Positions 44,923 through 57,182 are shown, numbered from the stretch's first letter. The stretch is DNA of 64,000 nucleotides from Euptelea pleiosperma (GCA_035048495.1 CM068543.1:28509751-28573750); one strand, 5' to 3'. Notes: generated by a model not told the origin, from the sequence alone. Program-made: numbers and translations.

Positions 44923-46242
44923 TGAGGGATCCATGACACAAGGTCGAACCCTAAAAAGGGATCCAAGATACATGGTCGAATCCTATTAAAGATCCAAGAC
45001 ACTTGGTTGGGATCCTCATGCATACAAGTATAGGTCAAACCATCTAGGATTTAATCAAACAACAAGGGCTAAGCCCCTTAATAATTAATAAGTCATGACC
45101 GAACCACTAAAGGTTCCCAAGCCCATTAGTCATTCAAAATCCAAGAAATATATCTTTTATAGAAAACGTGTTTCCTTGTAAAAATCATAATTAAATAAAT
45201 ATAAATTAAAAAAATACAAATCAATGGATTTGAAGACTATATTCACTGAGGTTTCTATGAAAAATAAATTCAAAAATATTTATTTCTAAAATCTAAGTCG
45301 AAATTCATAAGGAAGTGGACTACACAGAATCTGAAATTCTAGGTTTTACAGAAAAGGTCAGCACCTTAGAAAAATTACAACTAAATAAATACATATCCTA
45401 AAAATATAAAATCAATGGATATGGAAAATAGATTCACATAGGTATATAGAAATAATTAATAGAAAAATATTAAGTTTCAAAATATATGTGTAAATCCTTA
45501 ATCAATTAGACTGCACAAAATCTAGAATTCTGAATTTTACAGAAAAGTTCAGCACATTAGAAAAAGCATACCTAGATAAATAGAAATCGTAAAAATACAA
45601 ACTCAATGAATTTGAAAACTATATTCATAGAGGTATCTAAAAAAAATAATTAGAAAATATTCTAGTTCAACATATAGATAAAAATCTTTAATGAACTGGA
45701 CCGTATAGAATCTGAAATTCTGAGTTTTATAGAAAAGTCTAGTACTTTTGAAAAATCATAACTTAATAAATAAATATCCAAAAAATACAAACTCAACGGT
45801 TTTGAAAAATAGATTCATAGAGGTATCTATGAAAATTAATTATAAAAATTTTTAGATTCAAAATATAGATCAAAACTTTAATGAAGTAGACCGTACAGAA
45901 TTTAAAATTCTGAGTGGTGAAGAAAAGTACAGTACATTCGAAAAACATAACTAAATAAATACAAATCATAAAAATATAAACTCAACTGTTCTGGAATGTT
46001 AGTTGCGGCAAGAAAAGTTCATTACAAGTTATAGTTTATTATTCTTAGTACTGATTTAGCCCTAAAGAGTGAGTTTCAAAAATAGTAGGTGTTCAAAGTG
46101 TCAAAATGAAACCAAATTAAACATACTTACTCAAACATGAAATTTAACCATAAAAATAATAATAGAAGTCTGAAAAAGGTTCAGGTTTCATTATTAGGTA
46201 TATTTACAATAATACCGTAGAATGAAAGTTCAGGGTATTACA
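44923..46242 (-). repeat. 3' LTR of a Tekay/Del-like element, truncated and deleted
   Basis: On the minus strand it starts TGTAATACCCTGAACTTTC at 46242. It matches the other LTR (47066-50297) from GAGGGATCCATGACACAAGG rightwards but lacks about 1 kb that would lie near 46005. It is cut at 44923, where the Tat-type element begins. It contains four tandem subunits of about 185-190 bp. Confidence 0.75.
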
Positions 46243-47065
46243 ATCTACCTCCATTAAAGAAAATTTTAGCCCCGAAATTCAAACCCCTTAAAAGAAAATC
46301 TCAACCTAGTCTGTCAAATCTGATTAGTCAACTAATCATTTTAGCCAAGCCTAGTTAGATTGGTTGACAAACTTTATAGCTACACACAGTCAGATTGGCC
46401 AACTTAATCAATATAGTAAACCTAGTCAAACTGGCCATCTACACCAATCTAGTCCAATCCAGGCAAGTTAGTCTTCCACGTCTAGTCAACTTAACTATGC
46501 TGGTCAAACTTGTCAATATAATCAACCTTGGTTAAACTGGTAAACTTGATCAATCTAATTGACCTTAATCAGCTAGTAAAACTAATCAATTTATCTTCCA
46601 ATCAATCTGGTCAAGCTAGTCAACTGGCCTACTAGTTAAAATAATCAGACTGTACAATTAAGACCTTCTGACGATATAATTCGGTCAACTAACCATTCTA
46701 TCATGATCTCCTTGATAAGGTATGACAGTGTTAGGGTTGCAACAAAGTCAAGCATAACATAAAATCAAGTACTACAATAATATACATACAAACAATAGTA
46801 CACAATCACTATTTATAAGTTTTACAAACAATTAGAGTATTCTAGATTATAGTATTTTTAAGTGTCTCTAATGTATACTAAAATGTCACGGTCTCCATAA
46901 CAATAATGAACACATTAGCCAGATCCCCTAATGGTCTCCATTGCACGGGTCCTTAGGGTAATCTACTAATTGTGCTCGAATACCATTCTATCATACACAA
47001 CTTAATTATGCATAGACACATTACACACAAATCCCTAGGTTTCTGAAGCCTGTGCTCTGATACCA
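46243..47065 (-). other. Very short internal region of the Tekay/Del-like element
   Basis: Only about 820 bp. It starts beside the 3' LTR with a purine tract on the minus strand (GGAGGTAGA). A degenerate repeat field follows (46320-46640, words such as CTAGTCAA, TGGTCAA, TTGACC). It ends in GCTCTGATACCA at 47054-47065, the reverse complement of the tRNA-Met primer-binding site. A near copy of that site with the adjoining bases is at 46972-46995. There is no gag or pol, so the element is non-autonomous or the product of a large deletion. Confidence 0.65.
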
Positions 47066-50000
47066 CTCTATCATATCTCAAATTTGGATACCCAGATACG
47101 AACCAAAAATTCATAGATCGACCCGTACCCAAACCTAGAGGTGATCCATAAATGTCCCCTAGTGGTCAAATTAGATCAATTAGACTACTAAGGATCATTC
47201 AAAAACCCACTAAGTAAAAAGAAAGTCTAGATGTAGAAAATAAATAATTAAAATAATTCATAAGTCAAATAATTCAATCAATCAACTAAATGTGAAGAGA
47301 TGGAGGTGAGGACATGCTCTCAATCAAAGGACTACATGCCCCTGAAAATAAATAAGTAATGTTTTAAAACAATCATAATACAACTTTCTAAAGTGTGGGA
47401 TCGACTTCCAAATCCTCATCGATCTCCTCGAGTGCATCGGAGTTTTCCGTCTCAAAATCCTCCCTGTACCCAGCTCCTCAAAGTCTGAAAATGGTATCGA
47501 TGTAGCACCGTGAGCCGAGGCCCAATAATACAATAGTGTGTATGGTATGATATCATACTATATAAGTTTTAAACCAAGGTATGCATCTCAATCATATAAT
47601 AAGGATGACATGAATACGAGGGTGAATGCAAGTGAGTATGGGATGCCAATGCAACTAGTACCCATAACCACATAGGGTCTCCATCTCCTTCCCGCACTGG
47701 GAGTGGTCTCATCGACCCATCTGCAGGATATAATAACGTCTGGGGCCTTTCACCCTAGGGTACTGAACCCTGATTAATTGATAAAACTAATATAAACGTA
47801 TATAGTATACTTCAACCCCATTCCCTTATGTACCCCTTATATGAAATGACGTGATGATCATGGTATGTCAACAAGATGGTACTAGGGTTACATGGCATAA
47901 GCATACATGTATTTAACATTTAAATAAGAATATAAAATAAATACATGATCATCAAGAGTAATATCATGGGAACGAACTAGGGTTAAACAATATGAACAAC
48001 GTGTAAACAATCACTAAAGATCACGATCAACATTGATGAATAATATAAGTAAAAATTGTAAGAAAATCCAATACTCCATGGCCGAACCCTATGAGGGATC
48101 CATGACACAAGGTCGAACCCTAAAGAGGGATCCAAGACACATGGCCAAACCCTATGAGAGATCCAAGACACTTGGGTGGGATCCCCATGCATACAAGTAT
48201 AAGTCAAACCAATTAGAGTATAATCAAACAACAAGGGCTAAACTCTTTAATAGTTAATAAGTCATGACCGAACCACTAAAGGTTCCCAAGGCCATTAGTT
48301 GTCCAAAATCCAAGAAATATGTATTTTACAAAAAATATATTTTCTTGTAAAATATATAATTAAATAAATATAAATTAAAAAAATACAACTCAATAGATTT
48401 GAAGACTATATTCACTGAGGTTTCTATGAAAAATAAATTTAAAAATATTTATTTTTAAAATCTAAGTCAAAATTTATAAGGAAGTGGACTACACAGAATT
48501 TGAAATTCTAGTTTTTATAGAAAAGGTTAGCACATTAGAAAAATTATAACTAAATAAATAAAAATAAAAAAAATACAAGCTCAACGAATTTGAAAACTAG
48601 ATTCATAGAGATATCTAAGAAAAATAATTAGAAAAATATTCTTGTTCAACATATAGATAAAAATCTTTAATGAACTGAGCTGTATAGAATCTGAAATTCT
48701 GGGGTTTATAAAAAAGTCTAGTACTTTTGAAACTTTATAACTTAATAAATAAAGATCCAAAAAATACAAACTCAACAGAAGTGAAAAATAGATTCATAGA
48801 GGAATCTATGAAAATTAATTATAAAAATATTTAGATTAAAAATATAGATCAAAACTTTAATAAAGTGGGCCGTACAGAATCTGAAATTTTGAGTTGTGAA
48901 GAAAAGTACAACACATTCAAAAAAGCATAAGTAAATAAATACAAATCATAAAAATACAAACATAATTGTTTTGAAAAATAGATTAATAGCGGGTTGTAGA
49001 AAAAATAATTACAAAAAAGTCCTAAAAATATAACGAAAAATATAAAGAACATGACTATCTGTTATGGATGCCAAATAAGTCATGGCCAAACCCATCATGG
49101 TGACACCAAATAATTATCAACTTAAGAAAAATATACTAAATCATGTCAAAATTAATTTATAATTAAGATCTACCATTATATAATGAATGAAAAGTAATAA
49201 CTTGAAGAAGAACAAGTATAGGATGGATCAGGCACACTTACCTTAAGGTTTCTTGAACTTTAATGAAAATTTGAAGTTTCTTTAAATTTAAAAGTCATCG
49301 GATCGTCTTCTCCTTAAAGTATGTTCTTCTATTCGGAGTACCCATCAATTCTCCCTTCTAGCTCAAGTACGATCGGTGCCTGGATGAAGGTTTAATGGAG
49401 ATTTCTCTATTCTTTAATGGAGTTTGGGTTTGTGAAAGCTTCTAAAGCTTTAAAGTTTTTATAAATAGGTTTAGGGAAGGATTAAGATTTCTATTTTAAG
49501 AAAATTCGTAACTATCAAATAGATGACTTTTTCAACCCTCAAAAACTCATATTTCACAATACTTATAGTTTAGAAATGGGCTAAGGCCTATATATATCAA
49601 CTAGGCTTCATTGAAGATTATTATTAAGCCCAAAAGGCCTCTACAATGGCCATACGAACCCACTCAATAATCATAACACACATAATCATTCATTGATTCA
49701 ATTAAACTATATTATATAATTTAAAAGTCCATACAATAAGGTATTGACACATGTCACACACATAAATCATAAAAATGTTCAAAGCCTTGGAAAAGTATCA
49801 AATGACATCGAAATGACACGAAAGTGATTCGCGGGTCCTACACTCCTATTAAATAAATAAACTATAATTAAATATTATTTTTTTAAATAAGAATGGTAGG
49901 AAAGTTTAAGAATTATGAAAATATAATTTTTGTCAAAATCTCCCAACATCTCCCGCTAAGGTTTTTATGTCTCGAGAAAGATTATAAATTTCTCATGTAA

Positions 50001-50297
50001 GTTGGGAAGGGTAAAATATGAATATTTTTGGTGTCTTGGGCCTACAAAATAATTTTTCGCAGTAAAAAAAGTCCCATACAAGTTAAAGTTTGTTATTCTT
50101 AGTAGTAATTTAGCCCTAAAGAGCGAGTTTAAAAAATAGCAAGTTTTCAAAATTGTCAAAATAAAACCAAATTAAACATACATACTCAAACATGAAATTT
50201 AACTATAAAAGCAATAATAGAAGTCTGACAAAGGTTTAAGTTTCATTATTAGGTGTATTTACCATAGTACCCTAGAACGAAAGTTCAGGGTGTTACA
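47066..50297 (-). repeat. 5' LTR of the Tekay/Del-like element (about 3.2 kb)
   Basis: On the minus strand it starts TGTAACACCCTGAACTTTCG at 50297 and ends before the primer-binding site. The part at 48090-50297 corresponds to 44923-46242 plus a segment (about 49030-50040) deleted in the other LTR. The 185-bp subrepeats recur at about 48310-49020. Short frames here are AT-rich noise. Confidence 0.7.
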
Positions 50298-51411
50298 TGG
50301 AACGACATAAAAAATCAGATTATTATGAAAGAACATTCTCAATATCCATTCAAGACATAACACATGAAAGTGCAAATCCTAAAAAATGATGTAGGCCTTT
50401 TTTCTAAACCTATCAGACCTTTTTGGCATACCTAAAATCTTCACCATTAGAAACCTCTTCAAGCATATTACTGAAACCTTTCTTTAGCAGCCCATTTATC
50501 AAGAACCGAGCCTAAACAAGAAATACATTACCCAACTTCTGTGGAGGATATAAAAGAGTGATCGGTATGAGTACACCATGAAAACAAAATAAAAAAAAAG
50601 AAAGAAAACAAATGAAACTCAAAAGAGAATATAAGTTGAAAAGAGGAAAATGAAAAGAAAGCAGAGAAATATATTGAGCTATATCACAAAAAGATAGAAA
50701 AAGAAAAGAAGAAAAGAAAAAGAAAAGAAAAATGGTGCTACACCCTTAGGAGAAGTTACGAAAAAGAAAGTGAGATATCCTCTCAAAACTTAGAATCCTT
50801 GTGTTCCCTTATTTTTCTAAGCATATCCCAAACCTCAATACAACCTAGTAAAGCCTTATTTGATTCTAGGTTAGCGTAATCATAGAATGTGGAGATTGGA
50901 GAAAAGAGAACCTATAAAGTTTGATCTGGCCTTACCAAGCGACATGATATTCTAATCATGAAATCTTCCAAATTTTTAATACCGTCCCTTCAAAACAGAA
51001 TATGTGAAATATTTATCTCAACTTATCTCCTCACATATCACTTGAGAGAAAAATAGTTTAACCATTTCGGAGTGATTCATTTTCGAGTGACACACAAGTG
51101 AGTTTTGAAGTCGAGGCATAAAATCTTGGAGAAAAATCTAAAAATCTTCACTACGGGATGATGATAATGTTGAGCACACAAACACGTTGAGTTTGACTAT
51201 TCTAGGTCCTAATTGTCAATCTGTAGTCTTGCTAGATTCTTTCGACTGTTTGCTAGCTTGTAACTATTTTCATGCCTCCTTCAAATGAATTTGACAAACG
51301 GAATTTTTTCTAAGCTAATATAAAAAAAAAAGTGTTCAGCAAGTGCAGAGCCTTTCACTCTCATTTTGTTCGCACTAATTGCCAATGATTGGCAATATGG
51401 TGGTTGGGAGT
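50298..51411. other. Non-coding DNA, nothing recognised
   Basis: A-rich low-complexity at 50580-50735 (AAAAGAAAG runs). No element ends or domains. Confidence 0.4.
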
Positions 51412-51836
51412 TGTCATATTCACTTAAAAGTGCATATTTTCCACTATTATCCTCTAAGCGTTATTACACTCTCCTATGTAAAATTACTCTATTTATCCAC
51501 TTTTCTACGTAAGAGTCATTTCATTGCGTGGAACATACTTTTCTGGACGAAATGGTATATTTGCATCCATTAAACATATTTTTAGAAGTCTAGATATTAA
51601 GTCGTTTTGATTAAGTCTCATTACGTGCTTCTTCTATTGCAGGAAACCCAGATTGGATGATTCTCGAGACTTGCGGGCCCACATCGATCATGGAAGCCCA
51701 TTATCAGAGCTTAAAGAGCCAATAGGCTATGATTAAAAGATATGGGCCAAGTATGGGCTGAACAAGGGGATCGAAGAGCCGGCCAAAAGAACTACGAGAG
51801 CGGGAGAGCTGATGACCAAGAGACAGGCTAAAGCCT
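51412..51836 (+). mobile_element. Family S, copy 5, 5' part
   Basis: TGTCATATTCACTTAAAAGTGC to GACCAAGAGACAGGC matches the first 425 bp of copy 3. It stops where a reverse Sirevirus-type LTR begins. The 3' half probably continues at 53349. Confidence 0.7.
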
Positions 51837-53348
51837 TACATAGTTTTACTGGTCAATGGTAGGGGAACAAAATTGCATGCTTTAGTTGTTTGATAAAAGA
51901 TTATCACAACCGACTCAAATCAAATATACCTCCGTGATATATTTTCTTTTTGTCGTTTGGTCTAATCAAGATAGATTGTGGAATACAAACAAACAATCAC
52001 ACAAGACAAGAGATTTTTATGTAGAAACCTTAGCCAAGGAAAAACCAGGGAACCACGTCCAGATGAAAAGTATCACTAACTGAAAAGTTAAACGAAACAA
52101 AGGTTACTTACATAGCACCGTTGCAAATATAGCTTTCAACCTTAGTTAAGGCCTACGGCTGATGCGCCCACGTCCTCTAAATCAATGCTACGAATCCACG
52201 CACGCCCTTCCAGCCAAGAAGCCTTGTCCGCTTGTTCAGTTTGGTATACCCCAAACCTACCGTCGATCGGCTCCTCCGATCTTAATTCTCAACACTCCCG
52301 CCTTTGTAGAAGGTGAAGGATTCAATACACCCTGAACCCTAGGTTGCTCAAAAAGTATTGAGTCACACTGGTATACTCAGGCTACTAGGTCGAATATATA
52401 AGTAATGGACCTAAGCTGAGGGAAGGATCAAGCACTTGGCTTTGATCAAGAAGAGAACAAGCTCACAAGATGTGAAGGAGAAATAAGTTTATTACTCTTC
52501 AAATAGACACTCTAATAAATAAAACATTTTCTTCTCTCTCTTGAAGATTGAGTCACTCTGTGTCTCTGTGTTTGTTTAGAAAAGGTATAGAAGGGTTGTA
52601 TTTATAAAATTCATGACCCTGAGTCGTGTGGGAATTGGGATAATGGAACCAAGAATTTTAGATCTGAAAAAGACTGAGTTCATGCAAGGTCCAATCGATT
52701 GTACTCTGGGTCCAATTGATTGGGCCATGTCCAATCGATTGGGCTCAATAAGTTTCTTGTTTCGAAGGCTCCAATCGATTTGACTCAAAAAAGTTTGTCC
52801 CGAAGACTCCAATCGATTTCACAGAGTCTCCAATTGATCGGGCTGAAATAAGTTTCTGCCTCATAGCTTTCAATCGATTACACAGAGTCTCCAATCGATC
52901 GGGCTGAAATAAGTTTCTGCCTTGTAGCTTCCAATTGATTACATAGAGTTTCCAATCGATTGAGCAATGTCCAATCGATTGGGGATAAGTGTCCAATCGA
53001 TTGGACTCTCCCATTAGTCAATATCTTTGACTTAGACTCGGGTCTATCCAATGACTAGGTTTGACCATTATATTTTATTCATTTTAACCAATTCCTATGG
53101 CCACTAAATCACTTACCTTCCTAATCGAGCATGCACGATCTTTAACTGACAAATGGGTAGTTACTAAGATGACTCCTATCGTCAACTGTCTGATTCTTGC
53201 TGTCTCTGTCTTCTAGTCTTCAAGTAGTCAGTGAAGTATGCGTACCACGACATCTCCACACTACACTAGTGCTCGTAGAAACGGTTACAATAATATTTTT
53301 ATGTCAAACAGAATCTTTGCCAAATTGAATATGAAAATATTCCTTACA
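51837..53348 (-). repeat. Sirevirus-type LTR (reverse), 3' end truncated
   Basis: On the minus strand it begins TGTAAGGAATATTTTC at 53348 and matches the LTRs at 11784 and 23710. It includes about eleven CCAATCGATTGG-type motifs (52690-53006), a TATA-like TATAAATA (52599-52606, minus), and the segment near 51900. The last about 70-100 bp, with any target duplication, are missing. No internal region, so a truncated solo LTR or fragment. Confidence 0.8.
52690..53006 (-). promoter_or_regulatory. CCAATCGATTGG array in the reverse Sirevirus-type LTR
   Basis: Same inverted-CCAAT palindrome and spacing as in the other two LTRs, again just upstream of the TATA box when read on the minus strand. Confidence 0.7.
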
Positions 53349-53798
53349 GACCTATTCTCTGGCCGACACATGGCATTCTCAATGTTTGGCCCGTAAGCCT
53401 TTTATTCTAACTACCTATGGGCAATCACATGCCCATCTCACCCTAACCCATTTTCACTTACCCATTTCACAAATCCATTCCTGAAGGAGAGAATAGGTCT
53501 CCTTTGACCTATTCTCACTTATCATCCACCTAGGAAGCGATTCTCTCTCAAGGAAAGAGATCTCTCCCTTATCCTTCCCTTCAATCCAATGGTTGGGAGA
53601 GGTCCTCCTTTAGCCTAAAAGGAGGACCAACCCCATGTGAGATTCGATTCTCTCCCCCCTCTCACATCCTAACCCTAGTTCCCTCTCCCCTTCTTCTCTA
53701 AACCTCTCTATCTCTCTCCTCTCCCTGGTTCGATTCTCATCCAAAAACCAGCAAGAACATGGCCTTACAAACCTCTTCTCCATTGGTAAGTCACCAAG

Positions 53799-54698
53799 GT
53801 AAATCTCTATTTTCTATCTCTCTCCTTCTCTTTCTCTCTCTAGAAACCTTAATTCTCTCTCTACCTAGATTTCTCCTCTCACTTTCTCTCTCTAATTTGT
53901 TTCTCTCCCTAGCACACTCTTTAATGGTTTTTTTATTTAGTTTATTTTCTCATAAAGAGATTCGAGATTCGCATTACCATCAGACAGAAAAGAAGACCGC
54001 TCGACCCTTATAGATGAGCTGACAAGGCCGGGGGCAAGTCTTTCTAAAAGTAGAGAATCAACTGCACTAATTGAGACCGAAGCGCCTATGCTGCATTCCA
54101 AACAAGCAAGCAAAGAATGAGCAACTTTAAATAGATAGGGGGAACTATTTCTAAAGTAAACATATTCACGGGAATGGAAGGAAGATCTAGCTAGGGGAAG
54201 TAATTCATTAACAGATGGTGAATATGATAGGACAAAACCTATATTATATTCCCCAATCGATTACCTTATTGTGCCGGCTTGGAACTCCTGAATTCACTCT
54301 GGAACTAAAGAAAGGGTGGTCGTAGATCAGATTGTACCCGTCACTCCTACTGAACTAGCCAAGCCTTATGTGCCAACCGTTGACTCCTGTTTACTACCTA
54401 TTGCTAGCAATTTAAATTATTTTATTTTAAGATTAATGTAAGTATAATTTTCATTCAATAAATAGTTCAATTTAATAATTGTTATTTCGTTTATCATCAT
54501 GCTTTTATTACTAGTTTAATAAGTAGATAAAATCCCAACCAAAATATATTTTAAACATCGATCTTAATCACCACTCTCACCCTTCCATATTCTACAAGCA
54601 TTTTTTGTATTTTTATGTTCCGATAAATTGTGTTCCCTAACCCTGAGTGAGGACGATATCCGGCATGAACCACTGTGCAAGAATTGCTACTTTTGCAG
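53799..54698 (+). other. Intron-like segment of family S copy 5, enlarged
   Basis: Donor AAG|GTAAATC at 53799 and acceptor TTTTGCAG ending at 54698, as in the other copies. It is about 900 bp because of the foreign segment 53950-54405. Confidence 0.35.
53950..54405. other. Foreign insert, possibly of organellar (mitochondrial) origin
   Basis: Base composition and words differ sharply from the CT-rich family S surroundings (GCTGACAAGGCCGGGGGCAA, CCAAACAAGCAAGCAAAG, GATCTAGCTAGGGGAAG, ACTGAACTAGCCAAGCC). The style recalls plant mitochondrial intergenic DNA. This is a guess from appearance; the ends are approximate. Confidence 0.3.
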
Positions 54699-54777
54699 GA
54701 TTTAAAGTGAACTGGAATTACAAATATTGTTGAAATACCGGGTTTCTGATCTAACGACACAGAAAACCCCAAGTTTA

Positions 54778-55165
54778 ACTCTACCGCTCTCTTGGTTCTT
54801 GATCCGGCTCTCTAGCTCGGCCTGTACTTGGCCTATATCTTCTTATCTTAGCCTACTGGCTCTTTAAGCTTTGATATTAGGCTTTGGAGGTCGATCGTGG
54901 GCCTGGAAGTCTCGAGAATTGTCTGATCGAGTTTTCTGCGATAGTAAAAAGCGTGTAATGAGACTTAATCAAAATAGCTTAATATCTAAACTTTTAGAAA
55001 TACTTTTAATTCATGCGAAGAGCCCATTTTGTCTAGAAAAGTATATTCTACGTAATTGAGGAAACTCTTAAGTAGAAAAGTTAATAAAAAAGAAGTTTTA
55101 CGTTGGACTGTGTGATAATGCTAGAAGGATAATAGTGTAAAATAAGCACTATTAAACGAATATCA
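54778..55165 (-). mobile_element. Family S, copy 6 (reverse, 5' part only)
   Basis: On the minus strand it starts TGATATTCGTTTAATAGTGC at 55165 and matches the first about 390 bp of copies 3 and 4 with noticeable divergence. It abuts the 3' end of copy 5. Confidence 0.65.
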
Positions 55166-56481
55166 ATAGGCATCATGAAATTTATCCTCGATAGATTCGG
55201 ATTCAAAGGATGTAGAAGAGTGTTCAGAAGAGTTAGATCTTTCTCTAGAAAGAGACATATGAGACTCAATGAGAGAAGCCATGAAAGTAGTGAAACTTAT
55301 AACGTTATTAATAAATACACTTCTTGATTGCTTGATCTAATCAATTAAGCATTCAAACCACAAAATAATGAAAATTACGCAGACAATATTTATGTGGAAA
55401 TCTATCTCAGTTAGGGGAAAACCATGAGACCTAGTCTAGCTGAAGAAAGTGCACTATGAAAAGTTAATGAGTTGTACAAAGTTACGCCCAATGATAAAAA
55501 GAAATCTACTGGAACCGACTTAGCTCTTTTAGAATCTTTGGCCGATGCTATCCGTATCCGTTGTTCCCTAAGTCATACGTGAATGTCACACCAGTGCCCT
55601 TCCACTCAAGATCTCTTACCCAACATGTGATTAGTCCTTAGATATTGCACGATTAGTACTAGATCTCAAACCATGCTTTCATAGAGCAATTGAAGGTAGA
55701 AGTTCAGTTGTGGTTGTGGTTATTCAAGTTAAACCAAATTCATCATCATGAATGTAAGAATTCAATGAAGAAGGATGAATTCCTTCTCTAAGACTCCAAG
55801 CTTTGAGAAGATTAGAAGATTTGAATACTCATAAAGCTCAAAGAGGCTTAGAGAAGGGAAGAAACAAGAAAATATCTCTCTTGGATGCTAGGGCTTCTTC
55901 TGGGCTAGCAACGAGACTAAATTAGATTCTTAGCCTTAGGGTTTTTGTGCTTAAACTCCCCTTATATAGTGGGAACAGACCTACAAAGAATATCACCCAA
56001 ATCCCAGGCTATTACGGCATATAACTTAATAAATTCTCTAAATCTATGCCATTGGATCGATCGGTCCATCAATCAAATCAATCCAATCTGGGATTGTATC
56101 AATCGGATCACAAGTCGGATCGATCCGATTATCTCTGATGGTCAGTAAAGTTCTGTCTGTCAATCAGATTAATGCAATGATTGATTTGATTTTGGACTTG
56201 ACCAGAATCGATCGGATCAATGGATTGAATTGATTATATTTATGGAGACTTGCACAAATCAGACTAGATCTCATCTAATAGGTGCACAAAATCCAATTAA
56301 GGCTTAGGGATTGACTAAGAAACCATTTTTGTTATTTAACTAATCACGCAAAAGGTTAAAGGATCTCTAACACCCTAGTGTGAGAGTCGTGGAAGCTTTG
56401 AAGAGATGTCTTCAGTCTTCAGTACTGCTGGCTTCACTCGACACGACACTAGTATGTGACACTCCTAAACCTATGTCAACA
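55166..56481 (-). mobile_element. Fragment of another Copia-like element: LTR and start of gag
   Basis: On the minus strand an LTR-like start TGTTGACATAGG lies at 56481. A field of GATCGGAT/ATCCGATC palindromes (56040-56230) and low-complexity coding-like DNA follow. At 55281 an ATG opens a short frame (MASLIESHMSLSRERSNSSE and on) with a serine/glutamate-rich tail that runs into family S copy 6 at 55165. No primer-binding site was found between, so the LTR/gag reading is tentative. Confidence 0.45.
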
Positions 56482-56629
56482 GATATTGCCAAACAACCAA
56501 GAGGGCATGTTTACATGGACTCTACAGTGAGATGGTAAAACGCTTTGCTTTCACAGTTAAAAGAAAGGATGAGGTAAATTACTTTGTGTTATTTATGAGA
56601 AATTTGATTGTTGTAGGACACCAATATGT

Positions 56630-57182
56630 ATATCTATAGGGAAATTCTATTTGCACCCCACAAATTCCATAAGCACCCCATTTGGGGTGCTTTTGGGCCT
56701 AAAATGCCCTTAGACCAAAAAAAAAAAAAAACCCAAGCACCCCACTCTTCATCCCTCCCTCTCCACCTCTCACCATCCTTTCTCTCTCTCTCTCTCTCTC
56801 TCTCTAGGCCCCACGGTAGTTAGTGCCATGGGGACTGTGTAGCCCACGGCCAGCCCAACCGTGGCTACCATAGAAGCCACGGCCGAGAGAGAGAGAGAGA
56901 CGTACTTGTGGTGGCAGTGGTGGCGACGGTGATGGCGATGGCGTCCTCGTCCTCGTCCTCCTTCTTTTTTTTTCCTTTGTTTTGGGTTTTTTTTCCAGGT
57001 GACAAAGAGACAGAGGTGGAGAGGGAGAGAGGTAGAGAGGGAGAGAGGTGGAGAGGGAGGGACGAAGAGTGGGGTGCTTGGGTTTTTTTTTTTTTTGGTC
57101 TAAGGGCATTTTCGGCCCAAAAGCACCCGAATGGGGTGCTTATGGAATTTGTAGGGTGCAAATAGAATTTCCCATATCTATA
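56630..57182. mobile_element. Mutator-like fold-back element with perfect 9-bp duplication
   Basis: The element is 56639-57173 (535 bp). Ends GGGAAATTCTATTTGCACCC are inverted repeats, and the arms continue for about 130 bp on each side (CCATAAGCACCCCATT; GGTGCTTTTGGGCC; TTAGACCAAAAAAAAA). ATATCTATA flanks both sides exactly (56630-56638, 57174-57182). The centre has a CT microsatellite (56782-56806) and a CCACGGC/GCCGTGG-rich loop. Frames on both strands are mirror-image shadows of the arms. Confidence 0.85.

Larger units (their letters stand above)
53349..54777 (+). mobile_element. Family S, copy 5, 3' part
   Basis: CT-rich leader, CACCAAG|GTAAATCTC, Ctctctctag runs and the conserved 3' block (CATTCAATAAATAG, GAGGACGATATCCGGCA, TTTTGCAGGATT, GGGTTTCTGATCTAACGAC). 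It ends about AAGTTTA. An unrelated segment lies at 53950-54405. The frame at 53759-54013 starts in the leader and is not called a gene. Confidence 0.65.

Noticed and set aside
54241..54270. CCAATCGATT at 54253 as another palindrome-array site
   Set aside because: A single partial match outside an LTR and without neighbours; chance is sufficient.
55081..55269. 62-codon minus-strand frame
   Set aside because: It is out of frame with the likely gag start at 55281 and runs into family S copy 6.
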